NCBI GenBank assembly: GCA_025699075.1
Contig: JAILWG010000005.1
Location: 1 to 64,000 of the forward strand
DNA length: 64,000 nucleotides
Source: Candidatus Nitrosopumilus sp.
GTDB lineage: Archaea; Thermoproteota; Nitrososphaeria; Nitrososphaerales; Nitrosopumilaceae
Reading direction: 5' to 3'
Shown: piece after piece, positions 52,540 to 60,707 of the stretch
How positions within the stretch are numbered: position 1 is the stretch's first letter
How the letters are laid out: each line of letters opens with the position of its first letter
Program-made: the position numbers and the translations under genes
The notes under the pieces: model-generated
Database searches by the model: none
What the model was told of the DNA's origin: nothing
Seen by the model: the letters and a program-made list of their open reading frames with translations, nothing else

Positions 52540-53226
52540 ATGGCCGATGTAACATTAGTACGGTATTCCTATGAAGGGGAAAAATTTGAGATTATGGTAA
52601 AACCTGACCCTGCCCTCGATTACAAAATGGGCAAGAAAAAAGATCTTTCTGCAGTATTGGTTTCAGATGAAATTTACACTGATTCTGGAAAGGGCACTAG
52701 GCCTTCTTCTGAGAAATTGCTAAAAGCTTTCAAAACTGAAGATCAGACTGAAATTGCTCAGATAATCCTTGAGAAAGGTGATCTAAATCTTACTACTGAA
52801 CAAAGACGAAAAATGATAGAAGACAAGAAAAAACAGATTGTCACGTTTATTGCTAAAACATACGTTGATCCAAAAACCCATCTTCCACACCCTCCATTGA
52901 GAATCGAGCAAGCTATGAAGGATGGGCGGGTATCCATTGATCCTCAAAAAAGTGTGGATGAACAAGTCAAAGATATCGTTGAAAAACTACGTTCCATTAT
53001 TGCTCTCAAATCTGAAAGTCTGAAATTAGAAATTCTAATTCCAGCTCAGTTTGCATCTCAATCATATGCTGTTCTAAAATCAGTAGGTTCTCTAAAAAAA
53101 GAAGAATGGCAAAATAATGGTTCTCTAAAAGCAATACTTGAAATACCCGCTGCAGCAAGGCCAAACGTGATAGACAGATTAGGCTCTATAACAAAGGGTT
53201 CTGCCACAGTAGAGGTAATTCAATAA
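52540..53226 (+). CDS. sbds: Ribosome maturation protein SBDS (Sdo1)
   Basis: The 228 residues span the FYSH domain (VRYSYEGEKFEIMVKPDP, then LVSDEIYTDSGKGTRPS), the central three-helix domain (LTTEQRRKMIEDKKKQIV, HPPLRIEQAMKDGRVSIDP) and the ferredoxin-like C-terminal domain. Heads the exosome superoperon, as in many archaea. Stop TAA overlaps the rrp4 ATG by 1 nt. Confidence 0.95.
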   Translation: MADVTLVRYSYEGEKFEIMVKPDPALDYKMGKKKDLSAVLVSDEIYTDSGKGTRPSSEKLLKAFKTEDQTEIAQIILEKGDLNLTTEQRRKMIEDKKKQIVTFIAKTYVDPKTHLPHPPLRIEQAMKDGRVSIDPQKSVDEQVKDIVEKLRSIIALKSESLKLEILIPAQFASQSYAVLKSVGSLKKEEWQNNGSLKAILEIPAAARPNVIDRLGSITKGSATVEVIQ

Positions 53227-53909
53227 TGGATAATAAGAGAAAATACGTTATTCCAGGCGATGTAGTTACTACAGGACCTTTTAGACCTGAACAAAATGTA
53301 ATACTTGAAGGAGATAAAATAATTTCAACAACTATTGGAATCTCTGAAATTTATGATGATTCTGTTAAGGTAATCCCCTTAACTGGAAAATATATTCCTA
53401 AAATCAATGATCTTGTAATTGGCAAAGTCATTTCTCACACTTCGTTATCTTGGGAATTGGATATCAATTCCTGCTATGTGGGATTTTTGCCTGCCCAAGA
53501 TGTCTTTGGACGAGATTTCTCTGCACATGCTGATGAACTTGCATCCAAACTAAAATCTGGTGATTTGGTAGCTGCAAGAATTGCTAATTTTGATAGAACA
53601 AGAGATCCGCTTGTAACCATTTCTGATAGAGATCTGGGTAAAATTGATTCAGGAGACTTGGTCAAAATCTCTCCTAGTAAAGTTCCACGCCTAATTGGAA
53701 AGCGTGGAAGTATGATTCAGATGATAGAGATGGCCACCAACGCTGCTGTGACTATAGGTCAGAACGGCTGGGTAGTGGTTTCCTGTGAAACTCCCGAGGG
53801 ATTATTAAAGGCTAAAAAAGCAATTGAAATGATTAATGAAAAAGCACATGTTGCTAATTTGACTGATCAAGTGAAAGAAATGTTAGAAATAAAGGATGAT
53901 GAATCATAA
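53226..53909 (+). CDS. rrp4: Exosome RNA-binding subunit Rrp4
   Basis: An N-terminal domain (VIPGDVVTTGPFRPEQN), an S1 domain (INDLVIGKVISHTSLSWELDI, then SCYVGFLPAQD) and a KH domain with ISPSKVPRLIGKRGSMIQM are in the Rrp4 order. It forms part of the cap that feeds RNA to the Rrp41/Rrp42 ring. Coupled to its neighbours by 1-nt overlaps. Confidence 0.95.
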   Translation: MDNKRKYVIPGDVVTTGPFRPEQNVILEGDKIISTTIGISEIYDDSVKVIPLTGKYIPKINDLVIGKVISHTSLSWELDINSCYVGFLPAQDVFGRDFSAHADELASKLKSGDLVAARIANFDRTRDPLVTISDRDLGKIDSGDLVKISPSKVPRLIGKRGSMIQMIEMATNAAVTIGQNGWVVVSCETPEGLLKAKKAIEMINEKAHVANLTDQVKEMLEIKDDES

Positions 53910-54643
53910 TGGGCGGAAGAGACGCAACAATGGTCCTGTTGGACGAGAATGGTATTCGTTGTGATGGTCGTAAAGTTGACGAACCACGACGAATTATGAT
54001 TAGAGCCGGCGGACTAAAAAATGCTGATGGTTCTGCTTACATTGAATTTGGTGATAACAAAATCTTAGTTGGTGTTTTTGGTCCAAGAGATGTCCATCCA
54101 AAACACATGTCAGATACTGATACTGGAATTTTACGAGTTAGATATCACATGGAACCATTTTCTGTAGGTGAGAGAAAAAACCCTGCACCCTCAAGAAGAG
54201 AAATTGAAATATCCAAAGTTATCAAAGAAGCATTAGAACCTGCAGTAATGTTGGACAAATTCCCAAGAACTGCAGTTGATGTTTTCATTGAAGTTTTACA
54301 AGCCGATGGTGGCACTCGTTGTGCTGCTCTTACTGCAGCATCTGTTGCATTAGCTGATGCTGGTATCCCAATGAGAGATATGGTTGCAGCAATTGCAGCA
54401 GGAAAAGTTGCAGATACTGTAATCCTTGATGTTAACAATGAGGAAGACCAAGCAGGCCAAGCAGATATGCCAATAGGTTACATGCCAAGTCTTAAGAAAA
54501 TTACATTATTGCAATTAGATGGCGTTCTAACTCCTGAAGAATACAAGAAATGTGTTGATGTTGGAGTTAAAGGCTGTGAACTTGTTTATGAGTTGCAAAA
54601 GAAAGCACTTCATGACAAATACTTTGGAAAAGGAGACGAATAA
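53909..54643 (+). CDS. rrp41: Exosome catalytic subunit Rrp41
   Basis: The active RNase PH subunit. ENGIRCDGRKVDEPRRIMIR opens it, GPRDVHPKHMSD and YHMEPFSVGERKNPAPSRRE hold RNA and phosphate contacts, and VLQADGGTRCAALTAASVAL and DVNNEEDQAGQADMPIGYM carry the catalytic acids. Length 244 is usual. Confidence 0.96.
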   Translation: MGGRDATMVLLDENGIRCDGRKVDEPRRIMIRAGGLKNADGSAYIEFGDNKILVGVFGPRDVHPKHMSDTDTGILRVRYHMEPFSVGERKNPAPSRREIEISKVIKEALEPAVMLDKFPRTAVDVFIEVLQADGGTRCAALTAASVALADAGIPMRDMVAAIAAGKVADTVILDVNNEEDQAGQADMPIGYMPSLKKITLLQLDGVLTPEEYKKCVDVGVKGCELVYELQKKALHDKYFGKGDE

Positions 54644-54645
54644 AA

Positions 54646-55464
54646 TTGACATCTACTTCTGTTATTGACGAACTAAAGAAAACAAAAATCCTTGAATTGT
54701 TAGAACAAGGAAAAAGAGTTGATGGACGTGCACTCGATGAAGCCCGTGAAATAACTATTGAGACTAATGCTATTCCTAAGGCAAATGGTTCTGCAAGAGT
54801 TTTTCTTGGCGATACCGAAGTAATCTGCGGAGTCAAAATTCAACCTGACAGACCTTTCCCAGACACTGGTGACAAAGGACTTTTCATTTGTACTGCTGAA
54901 CTTTTACCATTATCACACCCTACTGTTGAAACTGGTCCTCCACAACCACCTGTAATAGAATTAGCAAGAGTTGTTGATAGAGGAATTAGAGAAAGCCATA
55001 TGGTGGATGTCTCTCAATTAGTAATTGAAAAAGACAAATCTGTAATTGGTGTCTTTGCTGATAATGTCGTAGTCGATTATGATGGAAATCTATTTGATGC
55101 ATGCTCTTACGCTGCAACCGCCGCACTACTTACATCTAAAACCCCTAAATGGAATTGGACTGATGATTCCCCCGTACTTGCTGAGGGTGAAGAAACTCCT
55201 TTGCCAATTACTACAATCCCTGTGTCTGTAACTATGGGCAAAATTGGAAACTATATCATAGTTGATCCAAATGGAGATGAATGGGAAAGCATGGATGCCC
55301 GTGTGACAATTACCACTGATTCTGATGGAAATATTTGCGCCTTACAAAAGGGTGGCAGCGATGGCTTTACACAAGATGAAATTAACCAGTGTGGTGAAAT
55401 CTCAGTCAGAGTAGGCGCAAAAATAAGGGAAAAATTAAAAGAAGCTCAAAAAGGTAGTCAATAA
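54646..55464 (+). CDS. rrp42: Exosome subunit Rrp42
   Basis: The non-catalytic RNase PH-like subunit of the hexameric ring. GKRVDGRALDEAREITIE begins it, GDTEVICGVKIQPDRPFPD follows, and FDACSYAATAALLTSK is in the second half. Start TTG at 54646, 2 nt after rrp41. Needed with Rrp41 for phosphorolytic RNA decay. Confidence 0.95.
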   Translation: MTSTSVIDELKKTKILELLEQGKRVDGRALDEAREITIETNAIPKANGSARVFLGDTEVICGVKIQPDRPFPDTGDKGLFICTAELLPLSHPTVETGPPQPPVIELARVVDRGIRESHMVDVSQLVIEKDKSVIGVFADNVVVDYDGNLFDACSYAATAALLTSKTPKWNWTDDSPVLAEGEETPLPITTIPVSVTMGKIGNYIIVDPNGDEWESMDARVTITTDSDGNICALQKGGSDGFTQDEINQCGEISVRVGAKIREKLKEAQKGSQ

Positions 55465-55465
55465 A

Positions 55466-55678
55466 ATGGCAAAAGCAAAAAAATCTCTTAAAGGACTAGG
55501 AGCTCGTTATGGAATTAAACTTAGAAAACAATATACAAAAATCCACCTTCAACTAAAAGAGAAGAGAACCTGCCCTGAATGTGGCTCACAAACATTTGGA
55601 CGTGATGCCGTAGGAATTTGGTCTTGCAAAAAGTGCAGCTATAAAGTAGCTGGAACCGCATATGACGTTAAACTTTAG
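55466..55678 (+). CDS. rpl37ae: Large-subunit ribosomal protein eL43 (L37Ae)
   Basis: The 70 residues carry the L37Ae zinc ribbon CPECGSQTFGRDAVGIWSCKKC after a basic part LGARYGIKLRKQYTK; written apart, the knuckles are CPEC and CKKC. It overlaps pcc1 by 17 nt. Typical in archaeal exosome superoperons. Confidence 0.95.
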   Translation: MAKAKKSLKGLGARYGIKLRKQYTKIHLQLKEKRTCPECGSQTFGRDAVGIWSCKKCSYKVAGTAYDVKL

Positions 55679-55907
55679 TGCAAAAATTACAGTCGATGCA
55701 AAAGATAAGACACAAGCAATTTTTGATTCTGTAAATGCGGATAATGAATTTTATCCGGACAATCCAGTAAAAACAGAAATTACTTTTGATGAAAAAATTA
55801 CAATTTCAGTAGAGACTGATCAACTGACTCATCTTAGGGCAAACTTGAATTCAACTCTTAGGTTGATTCAAGCAAGTTATGATTCGATTGAATCGGTAAA
55901 GATATAA
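55662..55907 (+). CDS. pcc1: KEOPS complex subunit Pcc1
   Basis: The 81 residues show the Pcc1 pattern: FSAKITVDAKDKTQAIFDSV, DNEFYPDNPVKTEI, and SVETDQLTHLRANLNSTLR. Pcc1 dimerises the KEOPS complex that makes the t6A modification at tRNA position 37. The start lies within eL43. Confidence 0.87.
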   Translation: MTLNFSAKITVDAKDKTQAIFDSVNADNEFYPDNPVKTEITFDEKITISVETDQLTHLRANLNSTLRLIQASYDSIESVKI

Positions 55908-55930
55908 TGAAACAAATTTTTTGGTAAAAC

Positions 55931-56329
55931 ATGTCAGCAGGACAAATGCCACCTTGGCTTCAAGAACAACTAATGAAATTACAACAATCTCAGCAGAGCC
56001 TTCAATCTGTTATGACTCAAAAACAACATCTTGAAATTGAAAAGGCCGAAACTGAAAAGGCACTTGAGGAATTAAAAAAAGTCGCAGATGGTGATGCAGT
56101 ATTCAAACAAGCTGGTACAGTTTTGATTAAATCAAAAAAACAGGAATTAATTGATGAGCTAGAAGAACGAATCGAGATGACCAAAACACGTTCTACTGTT
56201 CTTACAAAACAAGAAACACGTCTCAAAGAAACTCTCAAAGAACAAGAAACAAAAATAACAGAAATGATGAAAGGCGGTTCTGCAAATCCCCCAAAATCTC
56301 CACCTCCAGAAGACAATCCTAGAAAATAA
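55931..56329 (+). CDS. pfdB: Prefoldin beta subunit
   Basis: The 132 residues form two long coiled-coil helices (QEQLMKLQQSQQSLQSVMTQ and SKKQELIDELEERIEMTK) joined by the beta-hairpin segment KVADGDAVFKQAGTVLI. This is the prefoldin beta layout. It hands unfolded proteins to the thermosome. The N-terminal region and Pro-rich tail are variable. Confidence 0.9.
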   Translation: MSAGQMPPWLQEQLMKLQQSQQSLQSVMTQKQHLEIEKAETEKALEELKKVADGDAVFKQAGTVLIKSKKQELIDELEERIEMTKTRSTVLTKQETRLKETLKEQETKITEMMKGGSANPPKSPPPEDNPRK

Positions 56330-56381
56330 AATTTTAAACGTCTTTCATATAAGATATTAACAATTCTTTTCAATAGTATTT

Positions 56382-57068
56382 GTGAATCTAGGAAATCTTA
56401 GAATAATTGTTGATGAGCGAGAGAGAAAAAGTGGCATTCCTGATTTGCTAAAATCTGTTGGGCTGAATCTCGAGATGAAAACTCTTCCAATTGGTGATTA
56501 TATTGTGGCTCCTGAAACTATTGTTGAACGAAAAAGCATTCGGGATCTTATGGCTTCTGTTTTTGATGGCCGACTCTTTGATCAATGTGCTAGATTAAAG
56601 GAGCATTTTGAACATCCTATTGTTCTCATGGAGGGCAACGTTGATGAGATTGAAGAAATAACTGAAAATCCCCTGATATTTTATGGTGCAATTTCTACCG
56701 TAGTTCTTGATTTTAAAATTCCTGTAATTCCTACTCCAAGTGCTGCACATACTGCCAAATTACTTGTCTCTATGTGTTCACGAAAAGATACGCCCAAAGG
56801 ACCATACTTGAAGAAAATTAAAAAATCATCTGACCTAGAGCGACAACAACTCTCATCACTTTGCAGTCTTCCTGGGATTGGAGAAAAGTTTGCAGTAAGG
56901 ATGCTTGAAAAATTTGGAACACCTCTAAAAGTATTCACTGCAACAACTGCAGATCTTGCCAAAGTTGAAGGACTGGGTGAAGCAAGAGCCAAGAAAATCA
57001 AAAAAGTTCTAGATACTAAAAGTAAACATCTAAAAAAATCAAACCAAAAAACTTTGCATGATTCCTGA
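56382..57068 (+). CDS. xpf: XPF/ERCC4-type structure-specific endonuclease
   Basis: An ERCC4 nuclease domain with IIVDERERKSGIPDLLKS, GDYIVAPETIVERKSIRDL (the ERK triad) and a tandem helix-hairpin-helix C-terminal domain (SLPGIGEKFAVRMLEKFG and KVEGLGEARAKKIKKVL). It is the short, helicase-free crenarchaeal/thaumarchaeal form, which works with PCNA on forks and flaps. Start GTG at 56382, 30 nt after TATA-like catataaga. Confidence 0.93.
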   Translation: MNLGNLRIIVDERERKSGIPDLLKSVGLNLEMKTLPIGDYIVAPETIVERKSIRDLMASVFDGRLFDQCARLKEHFEHPIVLMEGNVDEIEEITENPLIFYGAISTVVLDFKIPVIPTPSAAHTAKLLVSMCSRKDTPKGPYLKKIKKSSDLERQQLSSLCSLPGIGEKFAVRMLEKFGTPLKVFTATTADLAKVEGLGEARAKKIKKVLDTKSKHLKKSNQKTLHDS

Positions 57069-57115
57069 GATTAAATACATCCTGATTTAATTTTTCAAAT
57101 ATTTTTTCTCATATG

Positions 57116-57616
57116 TTACTCATTTAGTGGCACAGATTTTTCTTTGAGTAATTTCCTCTTCAAAGGCGTTCCACACATTGGACATTCTTTTCCAGTTATA
57201 TGATTAGTTCTGCATCCAGGACAATAATGAATCCATTTACCCACATCTTCTATGCCTTTTGTCATGATGGGTGATATTTCCAATCCTAGGTTTCTAGCAA
57301 CATTTGAAATTGCAAAATCATCACTAATGATCTGACCATTCATTTCAATACACAAGGCAATAATTGAAATATCTTGTTTAGACAGCTGGGGAAAATCCCC
57401 AGTTTCTTTAGCTGCCTTTATTGCATTTTTCGTTGATTCTAAATCTGGCTCTCTAATTTTTAGTCTGTTAGTTTCAAGCAAAGTTCCTAACGCATCATGA
57501 TTTTTCTTTATGTGTTTTATTTCGTCATAAACTGATGATGTTGTATAGCAATCATCTGATGATCTAAATGGAACTCCTGCATAAAATGCGCTAGCGTCTA
57601 AAATTCTAAAATCCAA
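57116..57616 (-). CDS. nob1: Ribosome-maturation endonuclease Nob1
   Basis: A PIN domain begins with FRILDASAFYAGVPF (first catalytic Asp) and has SKQDISIIALCIEMNGQIISDD with later catalytic acids; a zinc ribbon follows (YCPGCRTNHITGKECPMC). Nob1 cuts the 3' end of 16S-type rRNA precursor. Start is TTG at 57616, overlapping NAD kinase by 11 nt. A cleavage partner of the nearby SBDS and exosome genes in RNA maturation. Confidence 0.92.
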   Translation of the reverse strand: MDFRILDASAFYAGVPFRSSDDCYTTSSVYDEIKHIKKNHDALGTLLETNRLKIREPDLESTKNAIKAAKETGDFPQLSKQDISIIALCIEMNGQIISDDFAISNVARNLGLEISPIMTKGIEDVGKWIHYCPGCRTNHITGKECPMCGTPLKRKLLKEKSVPLNE

Positions 57617-58439
57617 GTTTGCTCATCTGTCTCAGTCCTCGCTTCTTTAATCTTAGGAAGACTGCTGGTTTTTTGTATTTTCTAATTGTAATAGGTTCTT
57701 CATACCCTGCTGCTTTTACAACTTGTGCATCCATTGCAATGTTACAATCATGAGAACATGTAATTTCAATTTTTTCATCTGGAACAACTAATGATGCTAA
57801 TCTATACACTGGTGCAACTGGTGTGATAATTAAGACATCTAAACTTTCATGCAATATTGGACCTCCTAATGAAAATGAGTGTCCTGTAGAACCACTTGGT
57901 GTTGCAATAATCACTCCGTCCATTTTTTGTGTGACTGTATCGTCTTGGAATTTTATTTCGATATTTGCAGTTTTAGTCAAATTTGTTCTTGTAATGAATA
58001 TTTCATTTAGTGCTGGAGGAAATTCCTTTCCTCCACAAGATGCAACAACTCTTGTTCTTTTATCTAAAAAGAAATTGTCTTTTAGAATTTGCTCAATCGC
58101 ATCATCAATCTCTTCAATTGTAATTTCTGCTAAAATTCCTCTGTTCCCTCCAACATTGATTGTTAGAATAGGCGTTTCATTCTCTAAATTTCTAAAAACT
58201 CTGAGAGTTGTTCCATCTCCCCCCAATGTAATGACTAAATCTAATTTCTCTTTCTTTAATTCTTCCAAAGTTTCAATTTGTTTTGCTCCTTCAACTTCAA
58301 TTGGGGAAATTGTGAAAACCTGTGATTTTTTTGCTAAAAGCTTTTTTGCAACATCCTTGGCCGCATTCTCAGAATCCTTTGATCCTACCTTGCTTACCAC
58401 TGCTACTTTTTGTAATTTCAACCCGTTCTTCTGAATCAT
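57606..58439 (-). CDS. nadK: NAD kinase
   Basis: It makes NADP from NAD. The motif LVITLGGDGTTLRVFRNL is near residue 65, and IATPSGSTGHSFSLGGPIL near 155; RTRVVASCGGKEFPPALNE lies between. The length of 277 is normal. Cotranscribed with nob1 on the minus strand. Confidence 0.94.
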   Translation of the reverse strand: MIQKNGLKLQKVAVVSKVGSKDSENAAKDVAKKLLAKKSQVFTISPIEVEGAKQIETLEELKKEKLDLVITLGGDGTTLRVFRNLENETPILTINVGGNRGILAEITIEEIDDAIEQILKDNFFLDKRTRVVASCGGKEFPPALNEIFITRTNLTKTANIEIKFQDDTVTQKMDGVIIATPSGSTGHSFSLGGPILHESLDVLIITPVAPVYRLASLVVPDEKIEITCSHDCNIAMDAQVVKAAGYEEPITIRKYKKPAVFLRLKKRGLRQMSKLGF

Positions 58440-58511
58440 ATTTACATAAAAATGATATTTTTAGTGTTTTTTGGAAAAACAAATAAGTATGAAAACTGAT
58501 TCGTACAAATC

Positions 58512-59357
58512 ATGAGTTACGCACATCCTGAAGTTTTAGTTGATACAGAATGGGTATCACAAAATCCTCCTAACGAAAATAGGAAATTAGTTGAAGTTGA
58601 TTATGATCCTGTAAATGGATATCAAAAAGGTCACATTAATGGTGCTAGTTTAATCTGGTGGAAACGAGACATCAATGATCCTGTCCGAAGAGATATCATT
58701 AGTAAAAAAGAATTTGAAGCATTAATGTCAAAAAATGGAATTACTGCAGATACTGAAGTAATTCTGTATGGTGACTTTAACAATTGGTTTGCCGCATTTG
58801 TTTTCTGGGTTTTCAAAATTTATGGACATGAGAATCTAAAAATTATGAATGGTGGAAGAAAAAAATGGGAATTAGAAAACAAAGATTACACTACTGATGA
58901 ACCTCAAATAGCACCAACAAATTATGTTGCACAACCTCCTGATGAGGGATTGCGTGCATATCTATTTGATGTTAGTAGGGCATTAGGAAAAGAGGATACT
59001 GTAATGGTAGATGTAAGATCACCTGCAGAATTCACTGGTCAAATTACTGCGCCTCCAGAATATCCAATGGAGCATGCACAAAGAGGTGGACATATTCCAA
59101 ATGCAAACAATATTCCATGGGCAACTGCGGTAAATGATGCTGATGGCACATTCAAAGCAGTCGAAGAATTAAGACAGAATTATGAACCAAAAGGTGTCAC
59201 TCCTGACAAGGATGTAATTTGTTATTGTAGAATTGGAGAGCGTTCTTCACACAGTTGGTTTGTATTGAAATATCTACTTGGATATCCAAAGGTCCGAAAC
59301 TATGATGGTTCTTGGACTGAATGGGGAAACATGATAGGAAACCCTGTGGAAAAATAA
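58512..59357 (+). CDS. Sulfurtransferase with two rhodanese domains
   Basis: The 281 residues hold an inactive N-terminal rhodanese domain (VLVDTEWVSQNPPNE... and VILYGDFNNWFAAFVFW) and an active C-terminal one. The Cys loop VICYCRIGERSSHSW has the catalytic Cys at about residue 239. It is a thiosulfate or 3-mercaptopyruvate sulfurtransferase. A second gene of unknown function follows 1 nt later. Confidence 0.92.
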   Translation: MSYAHPEVLVDTEWVSQNPPNENRKLVEVDYDPVNGYQKGHINGASLIWWKRDINDPVRRDIISKKEFEALMSKNGITADTEVILYGDFNNWFAAFVFWVFKIYGHENLKIMNGGRKKWELENKDYTTDEPQIAPTNYVAQPPDEGLRAYLFDVSRALGKEDTVMVDVRSPAEFTGQITAPPEYPMEHAQRGGHIPNANNIPWATAVNDADGTFKAVEELRQNYEPKGVTPDKDVICYCRIGERSSHSWFVLKYLLGYPKVRNYDGSWTEWGNMIGNPVEK

Positions 59358-59358
59358 A

Positions 59359-59670
59359 TTGCTTCTAGACCTTCCTGTTCTAAAGAAAGGCACTTTTTAT
59401 TTTATCAAAGATGGGGATTCCGATATTATCATGGAAGACAAAACAAAACGAGGTCTTGAAATAAAAGAAACATCTGTTGATGAAAAAATTAACGTAAAAG
59501 CTGACAAAGGCATGATCCATGACATGGATGGAATTGGGCATTGGGTCCCTATCCGCTGGTATTTTCCCAAAAACTCCTATGATCTATCTCAAGTAGAAGT
59601 ACATGCAGAAGCTATGGAAAAAAAATACACCGAGCTACGAGAACTCACATGTCCTGACGATGACGACTGA
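59359..59670 (+). CDS. Small protein cotranscribed with the sulfurtransferase
   Basis: The 103 residues are beta-rich at the start (LPVLKKGTFYFIKDGDSDII) and end with a helix (YDLSQVEVHAEAMEKKYTEL). The start is TTG at 59359, 1 nt after the rhodanese stop. I do not recognise the family; the operon links it to sulfur transfer by position only. Confidence 0.7.
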   Translation: MLLDLPVLKKGTFYFIKDGDSDIIMEDKTKRGLEIKETSVDEKINVKADKGMIHDMDGIGHWVPIRWYFPKNSYDLSQVEVHAEAMEKKYTELRELTCPDDDD

Positions 59671-59706
59671 TAACCTTTTTAAATAAAATAACTTCACAAG
59701 AGACAG

Positions 59707-60654
59707 ATGTCCTTACTTCTAAAAGATCGAGTGTGGTCAATGGAAGCACCAACTGCAAAACGTGGCGTGTATCCATTACATGGATTCAAACTTGGACTTT
59801 ATAGATTACCAATTAAACTTGAAGAAATTCCAGAGATAAAATCTGTCCATGATGGTCTCAAAAAAGCATTTGAAATGGACATGTATGCTGACAGAATATT
59901 TGCCACATATCGTTGGAAAGAACAAAACATGGATGATCCTGATGCAAAAGGATACGAAGAGGTTGACTTGTCAGTTACGGTAGAAATTGTAACTGGAGAA
60001 GTCGTAGATATTATCTATCAAATTTTCCCAATTGAAAAGTTCGGTGATCCTAACTGGGTCAAAGATTATAGAAAAAAGGCAGACCATTTTGCAAAAATGG
60101 TTATTGATACTATTTTACGAAATACTATCTTGGCAGACAAGATGATTTCTTATTTTGCAAAAACTGAAAAAATATCTGAAGTTGCTGCAATTCAAAAACT
60201 AGAAGAACTTACACCTCTGGCAAAAATAGTTCTTGGTGCAAAACCAAAACCAATTGAGGCAAAAGAAGACGATGAAGAAGAGGATGACAGTTCAATTGAA
60301 ATCCCAGACGGTGCAAAGCCTGGACCTATTGATGTTGATTATAAATCAAAAATGAAACCATCTGCAGCATATGAAGCACCTGAACATACAATCAAGACTT
60401 GGGGTAGAAGAGGTACAAATAATGGAATCATGGGAGTTTGGGGTGAATTTGTTTCTGTAGATTATGATATTTGTATTGCTGATGGTGGATGCATTGAAGC
60501 ATGTCCTGTAGGAGTATACGAATGGTTTGACACTCCTGGAAATCCTGCATCTGAAAAGAAACCATTGATGTCAAAAGAACCTGATTGTATTTTCTGTTTG
60601 GCATGTGAAGGCGTTTGTCCTCCACAGGCAATCAAAATATTTGAGCAAAAATAG
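59707..60654 (+). CDS. 4Fe-4S ferredoxin-type protein with long N-terminal domain
   Basis: About 180 N-terminal residues (YPLHGFKLGLYRLPIKLEEI and following) form an unrecognised domain. An acidic linker (KEDDEEEDDSSIEIP) and then a dicluster ferredoxin domain follow, with CIADGGCIEACPVGVYEW and CIFCLACEGVCPPQAIKIF. The first Cys set (C-x5-C-x3-C-P) is expanded, as in archaeal 7Fe/8Fe zinc-type ferredoxins. It probably carries electrons to a dedicated partner. Confidence 0.85.
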   Translation: MSLLLKDRVWSMEAPTAKRGVYPLHGFKLGLYRLPIKLEEIPEIKSVHDGLKKAFEMDMYADRIFATYRWKEQNMDDPDAKGYEEVDLSVTVEIVTGEVVDIIYQIFPIEKFGDPNWVKDYRKKADHFAKMVIDTILRNTILADKMISYFAKTEKISEVAAIQKLEELTPLAKIVLGAKPKPIEAKEDDEEEDDSSIEIPDGAKPGPIDVDYKSKMKPSAAYEAPEHTIKTWGRRGTNNGIMGVWGEFVSVDYDICIADGGCIEACPVGVYEWFDTPGNPASEKKPLMSKEPDCIFCLACEGVCPPQAIKIFEQK

Positions 60655-60707
60655 TTTAATTTTTTGCAACTATAAATAGCGATTAGTAATTTTGTGAAGT
60701 TAGGGAT

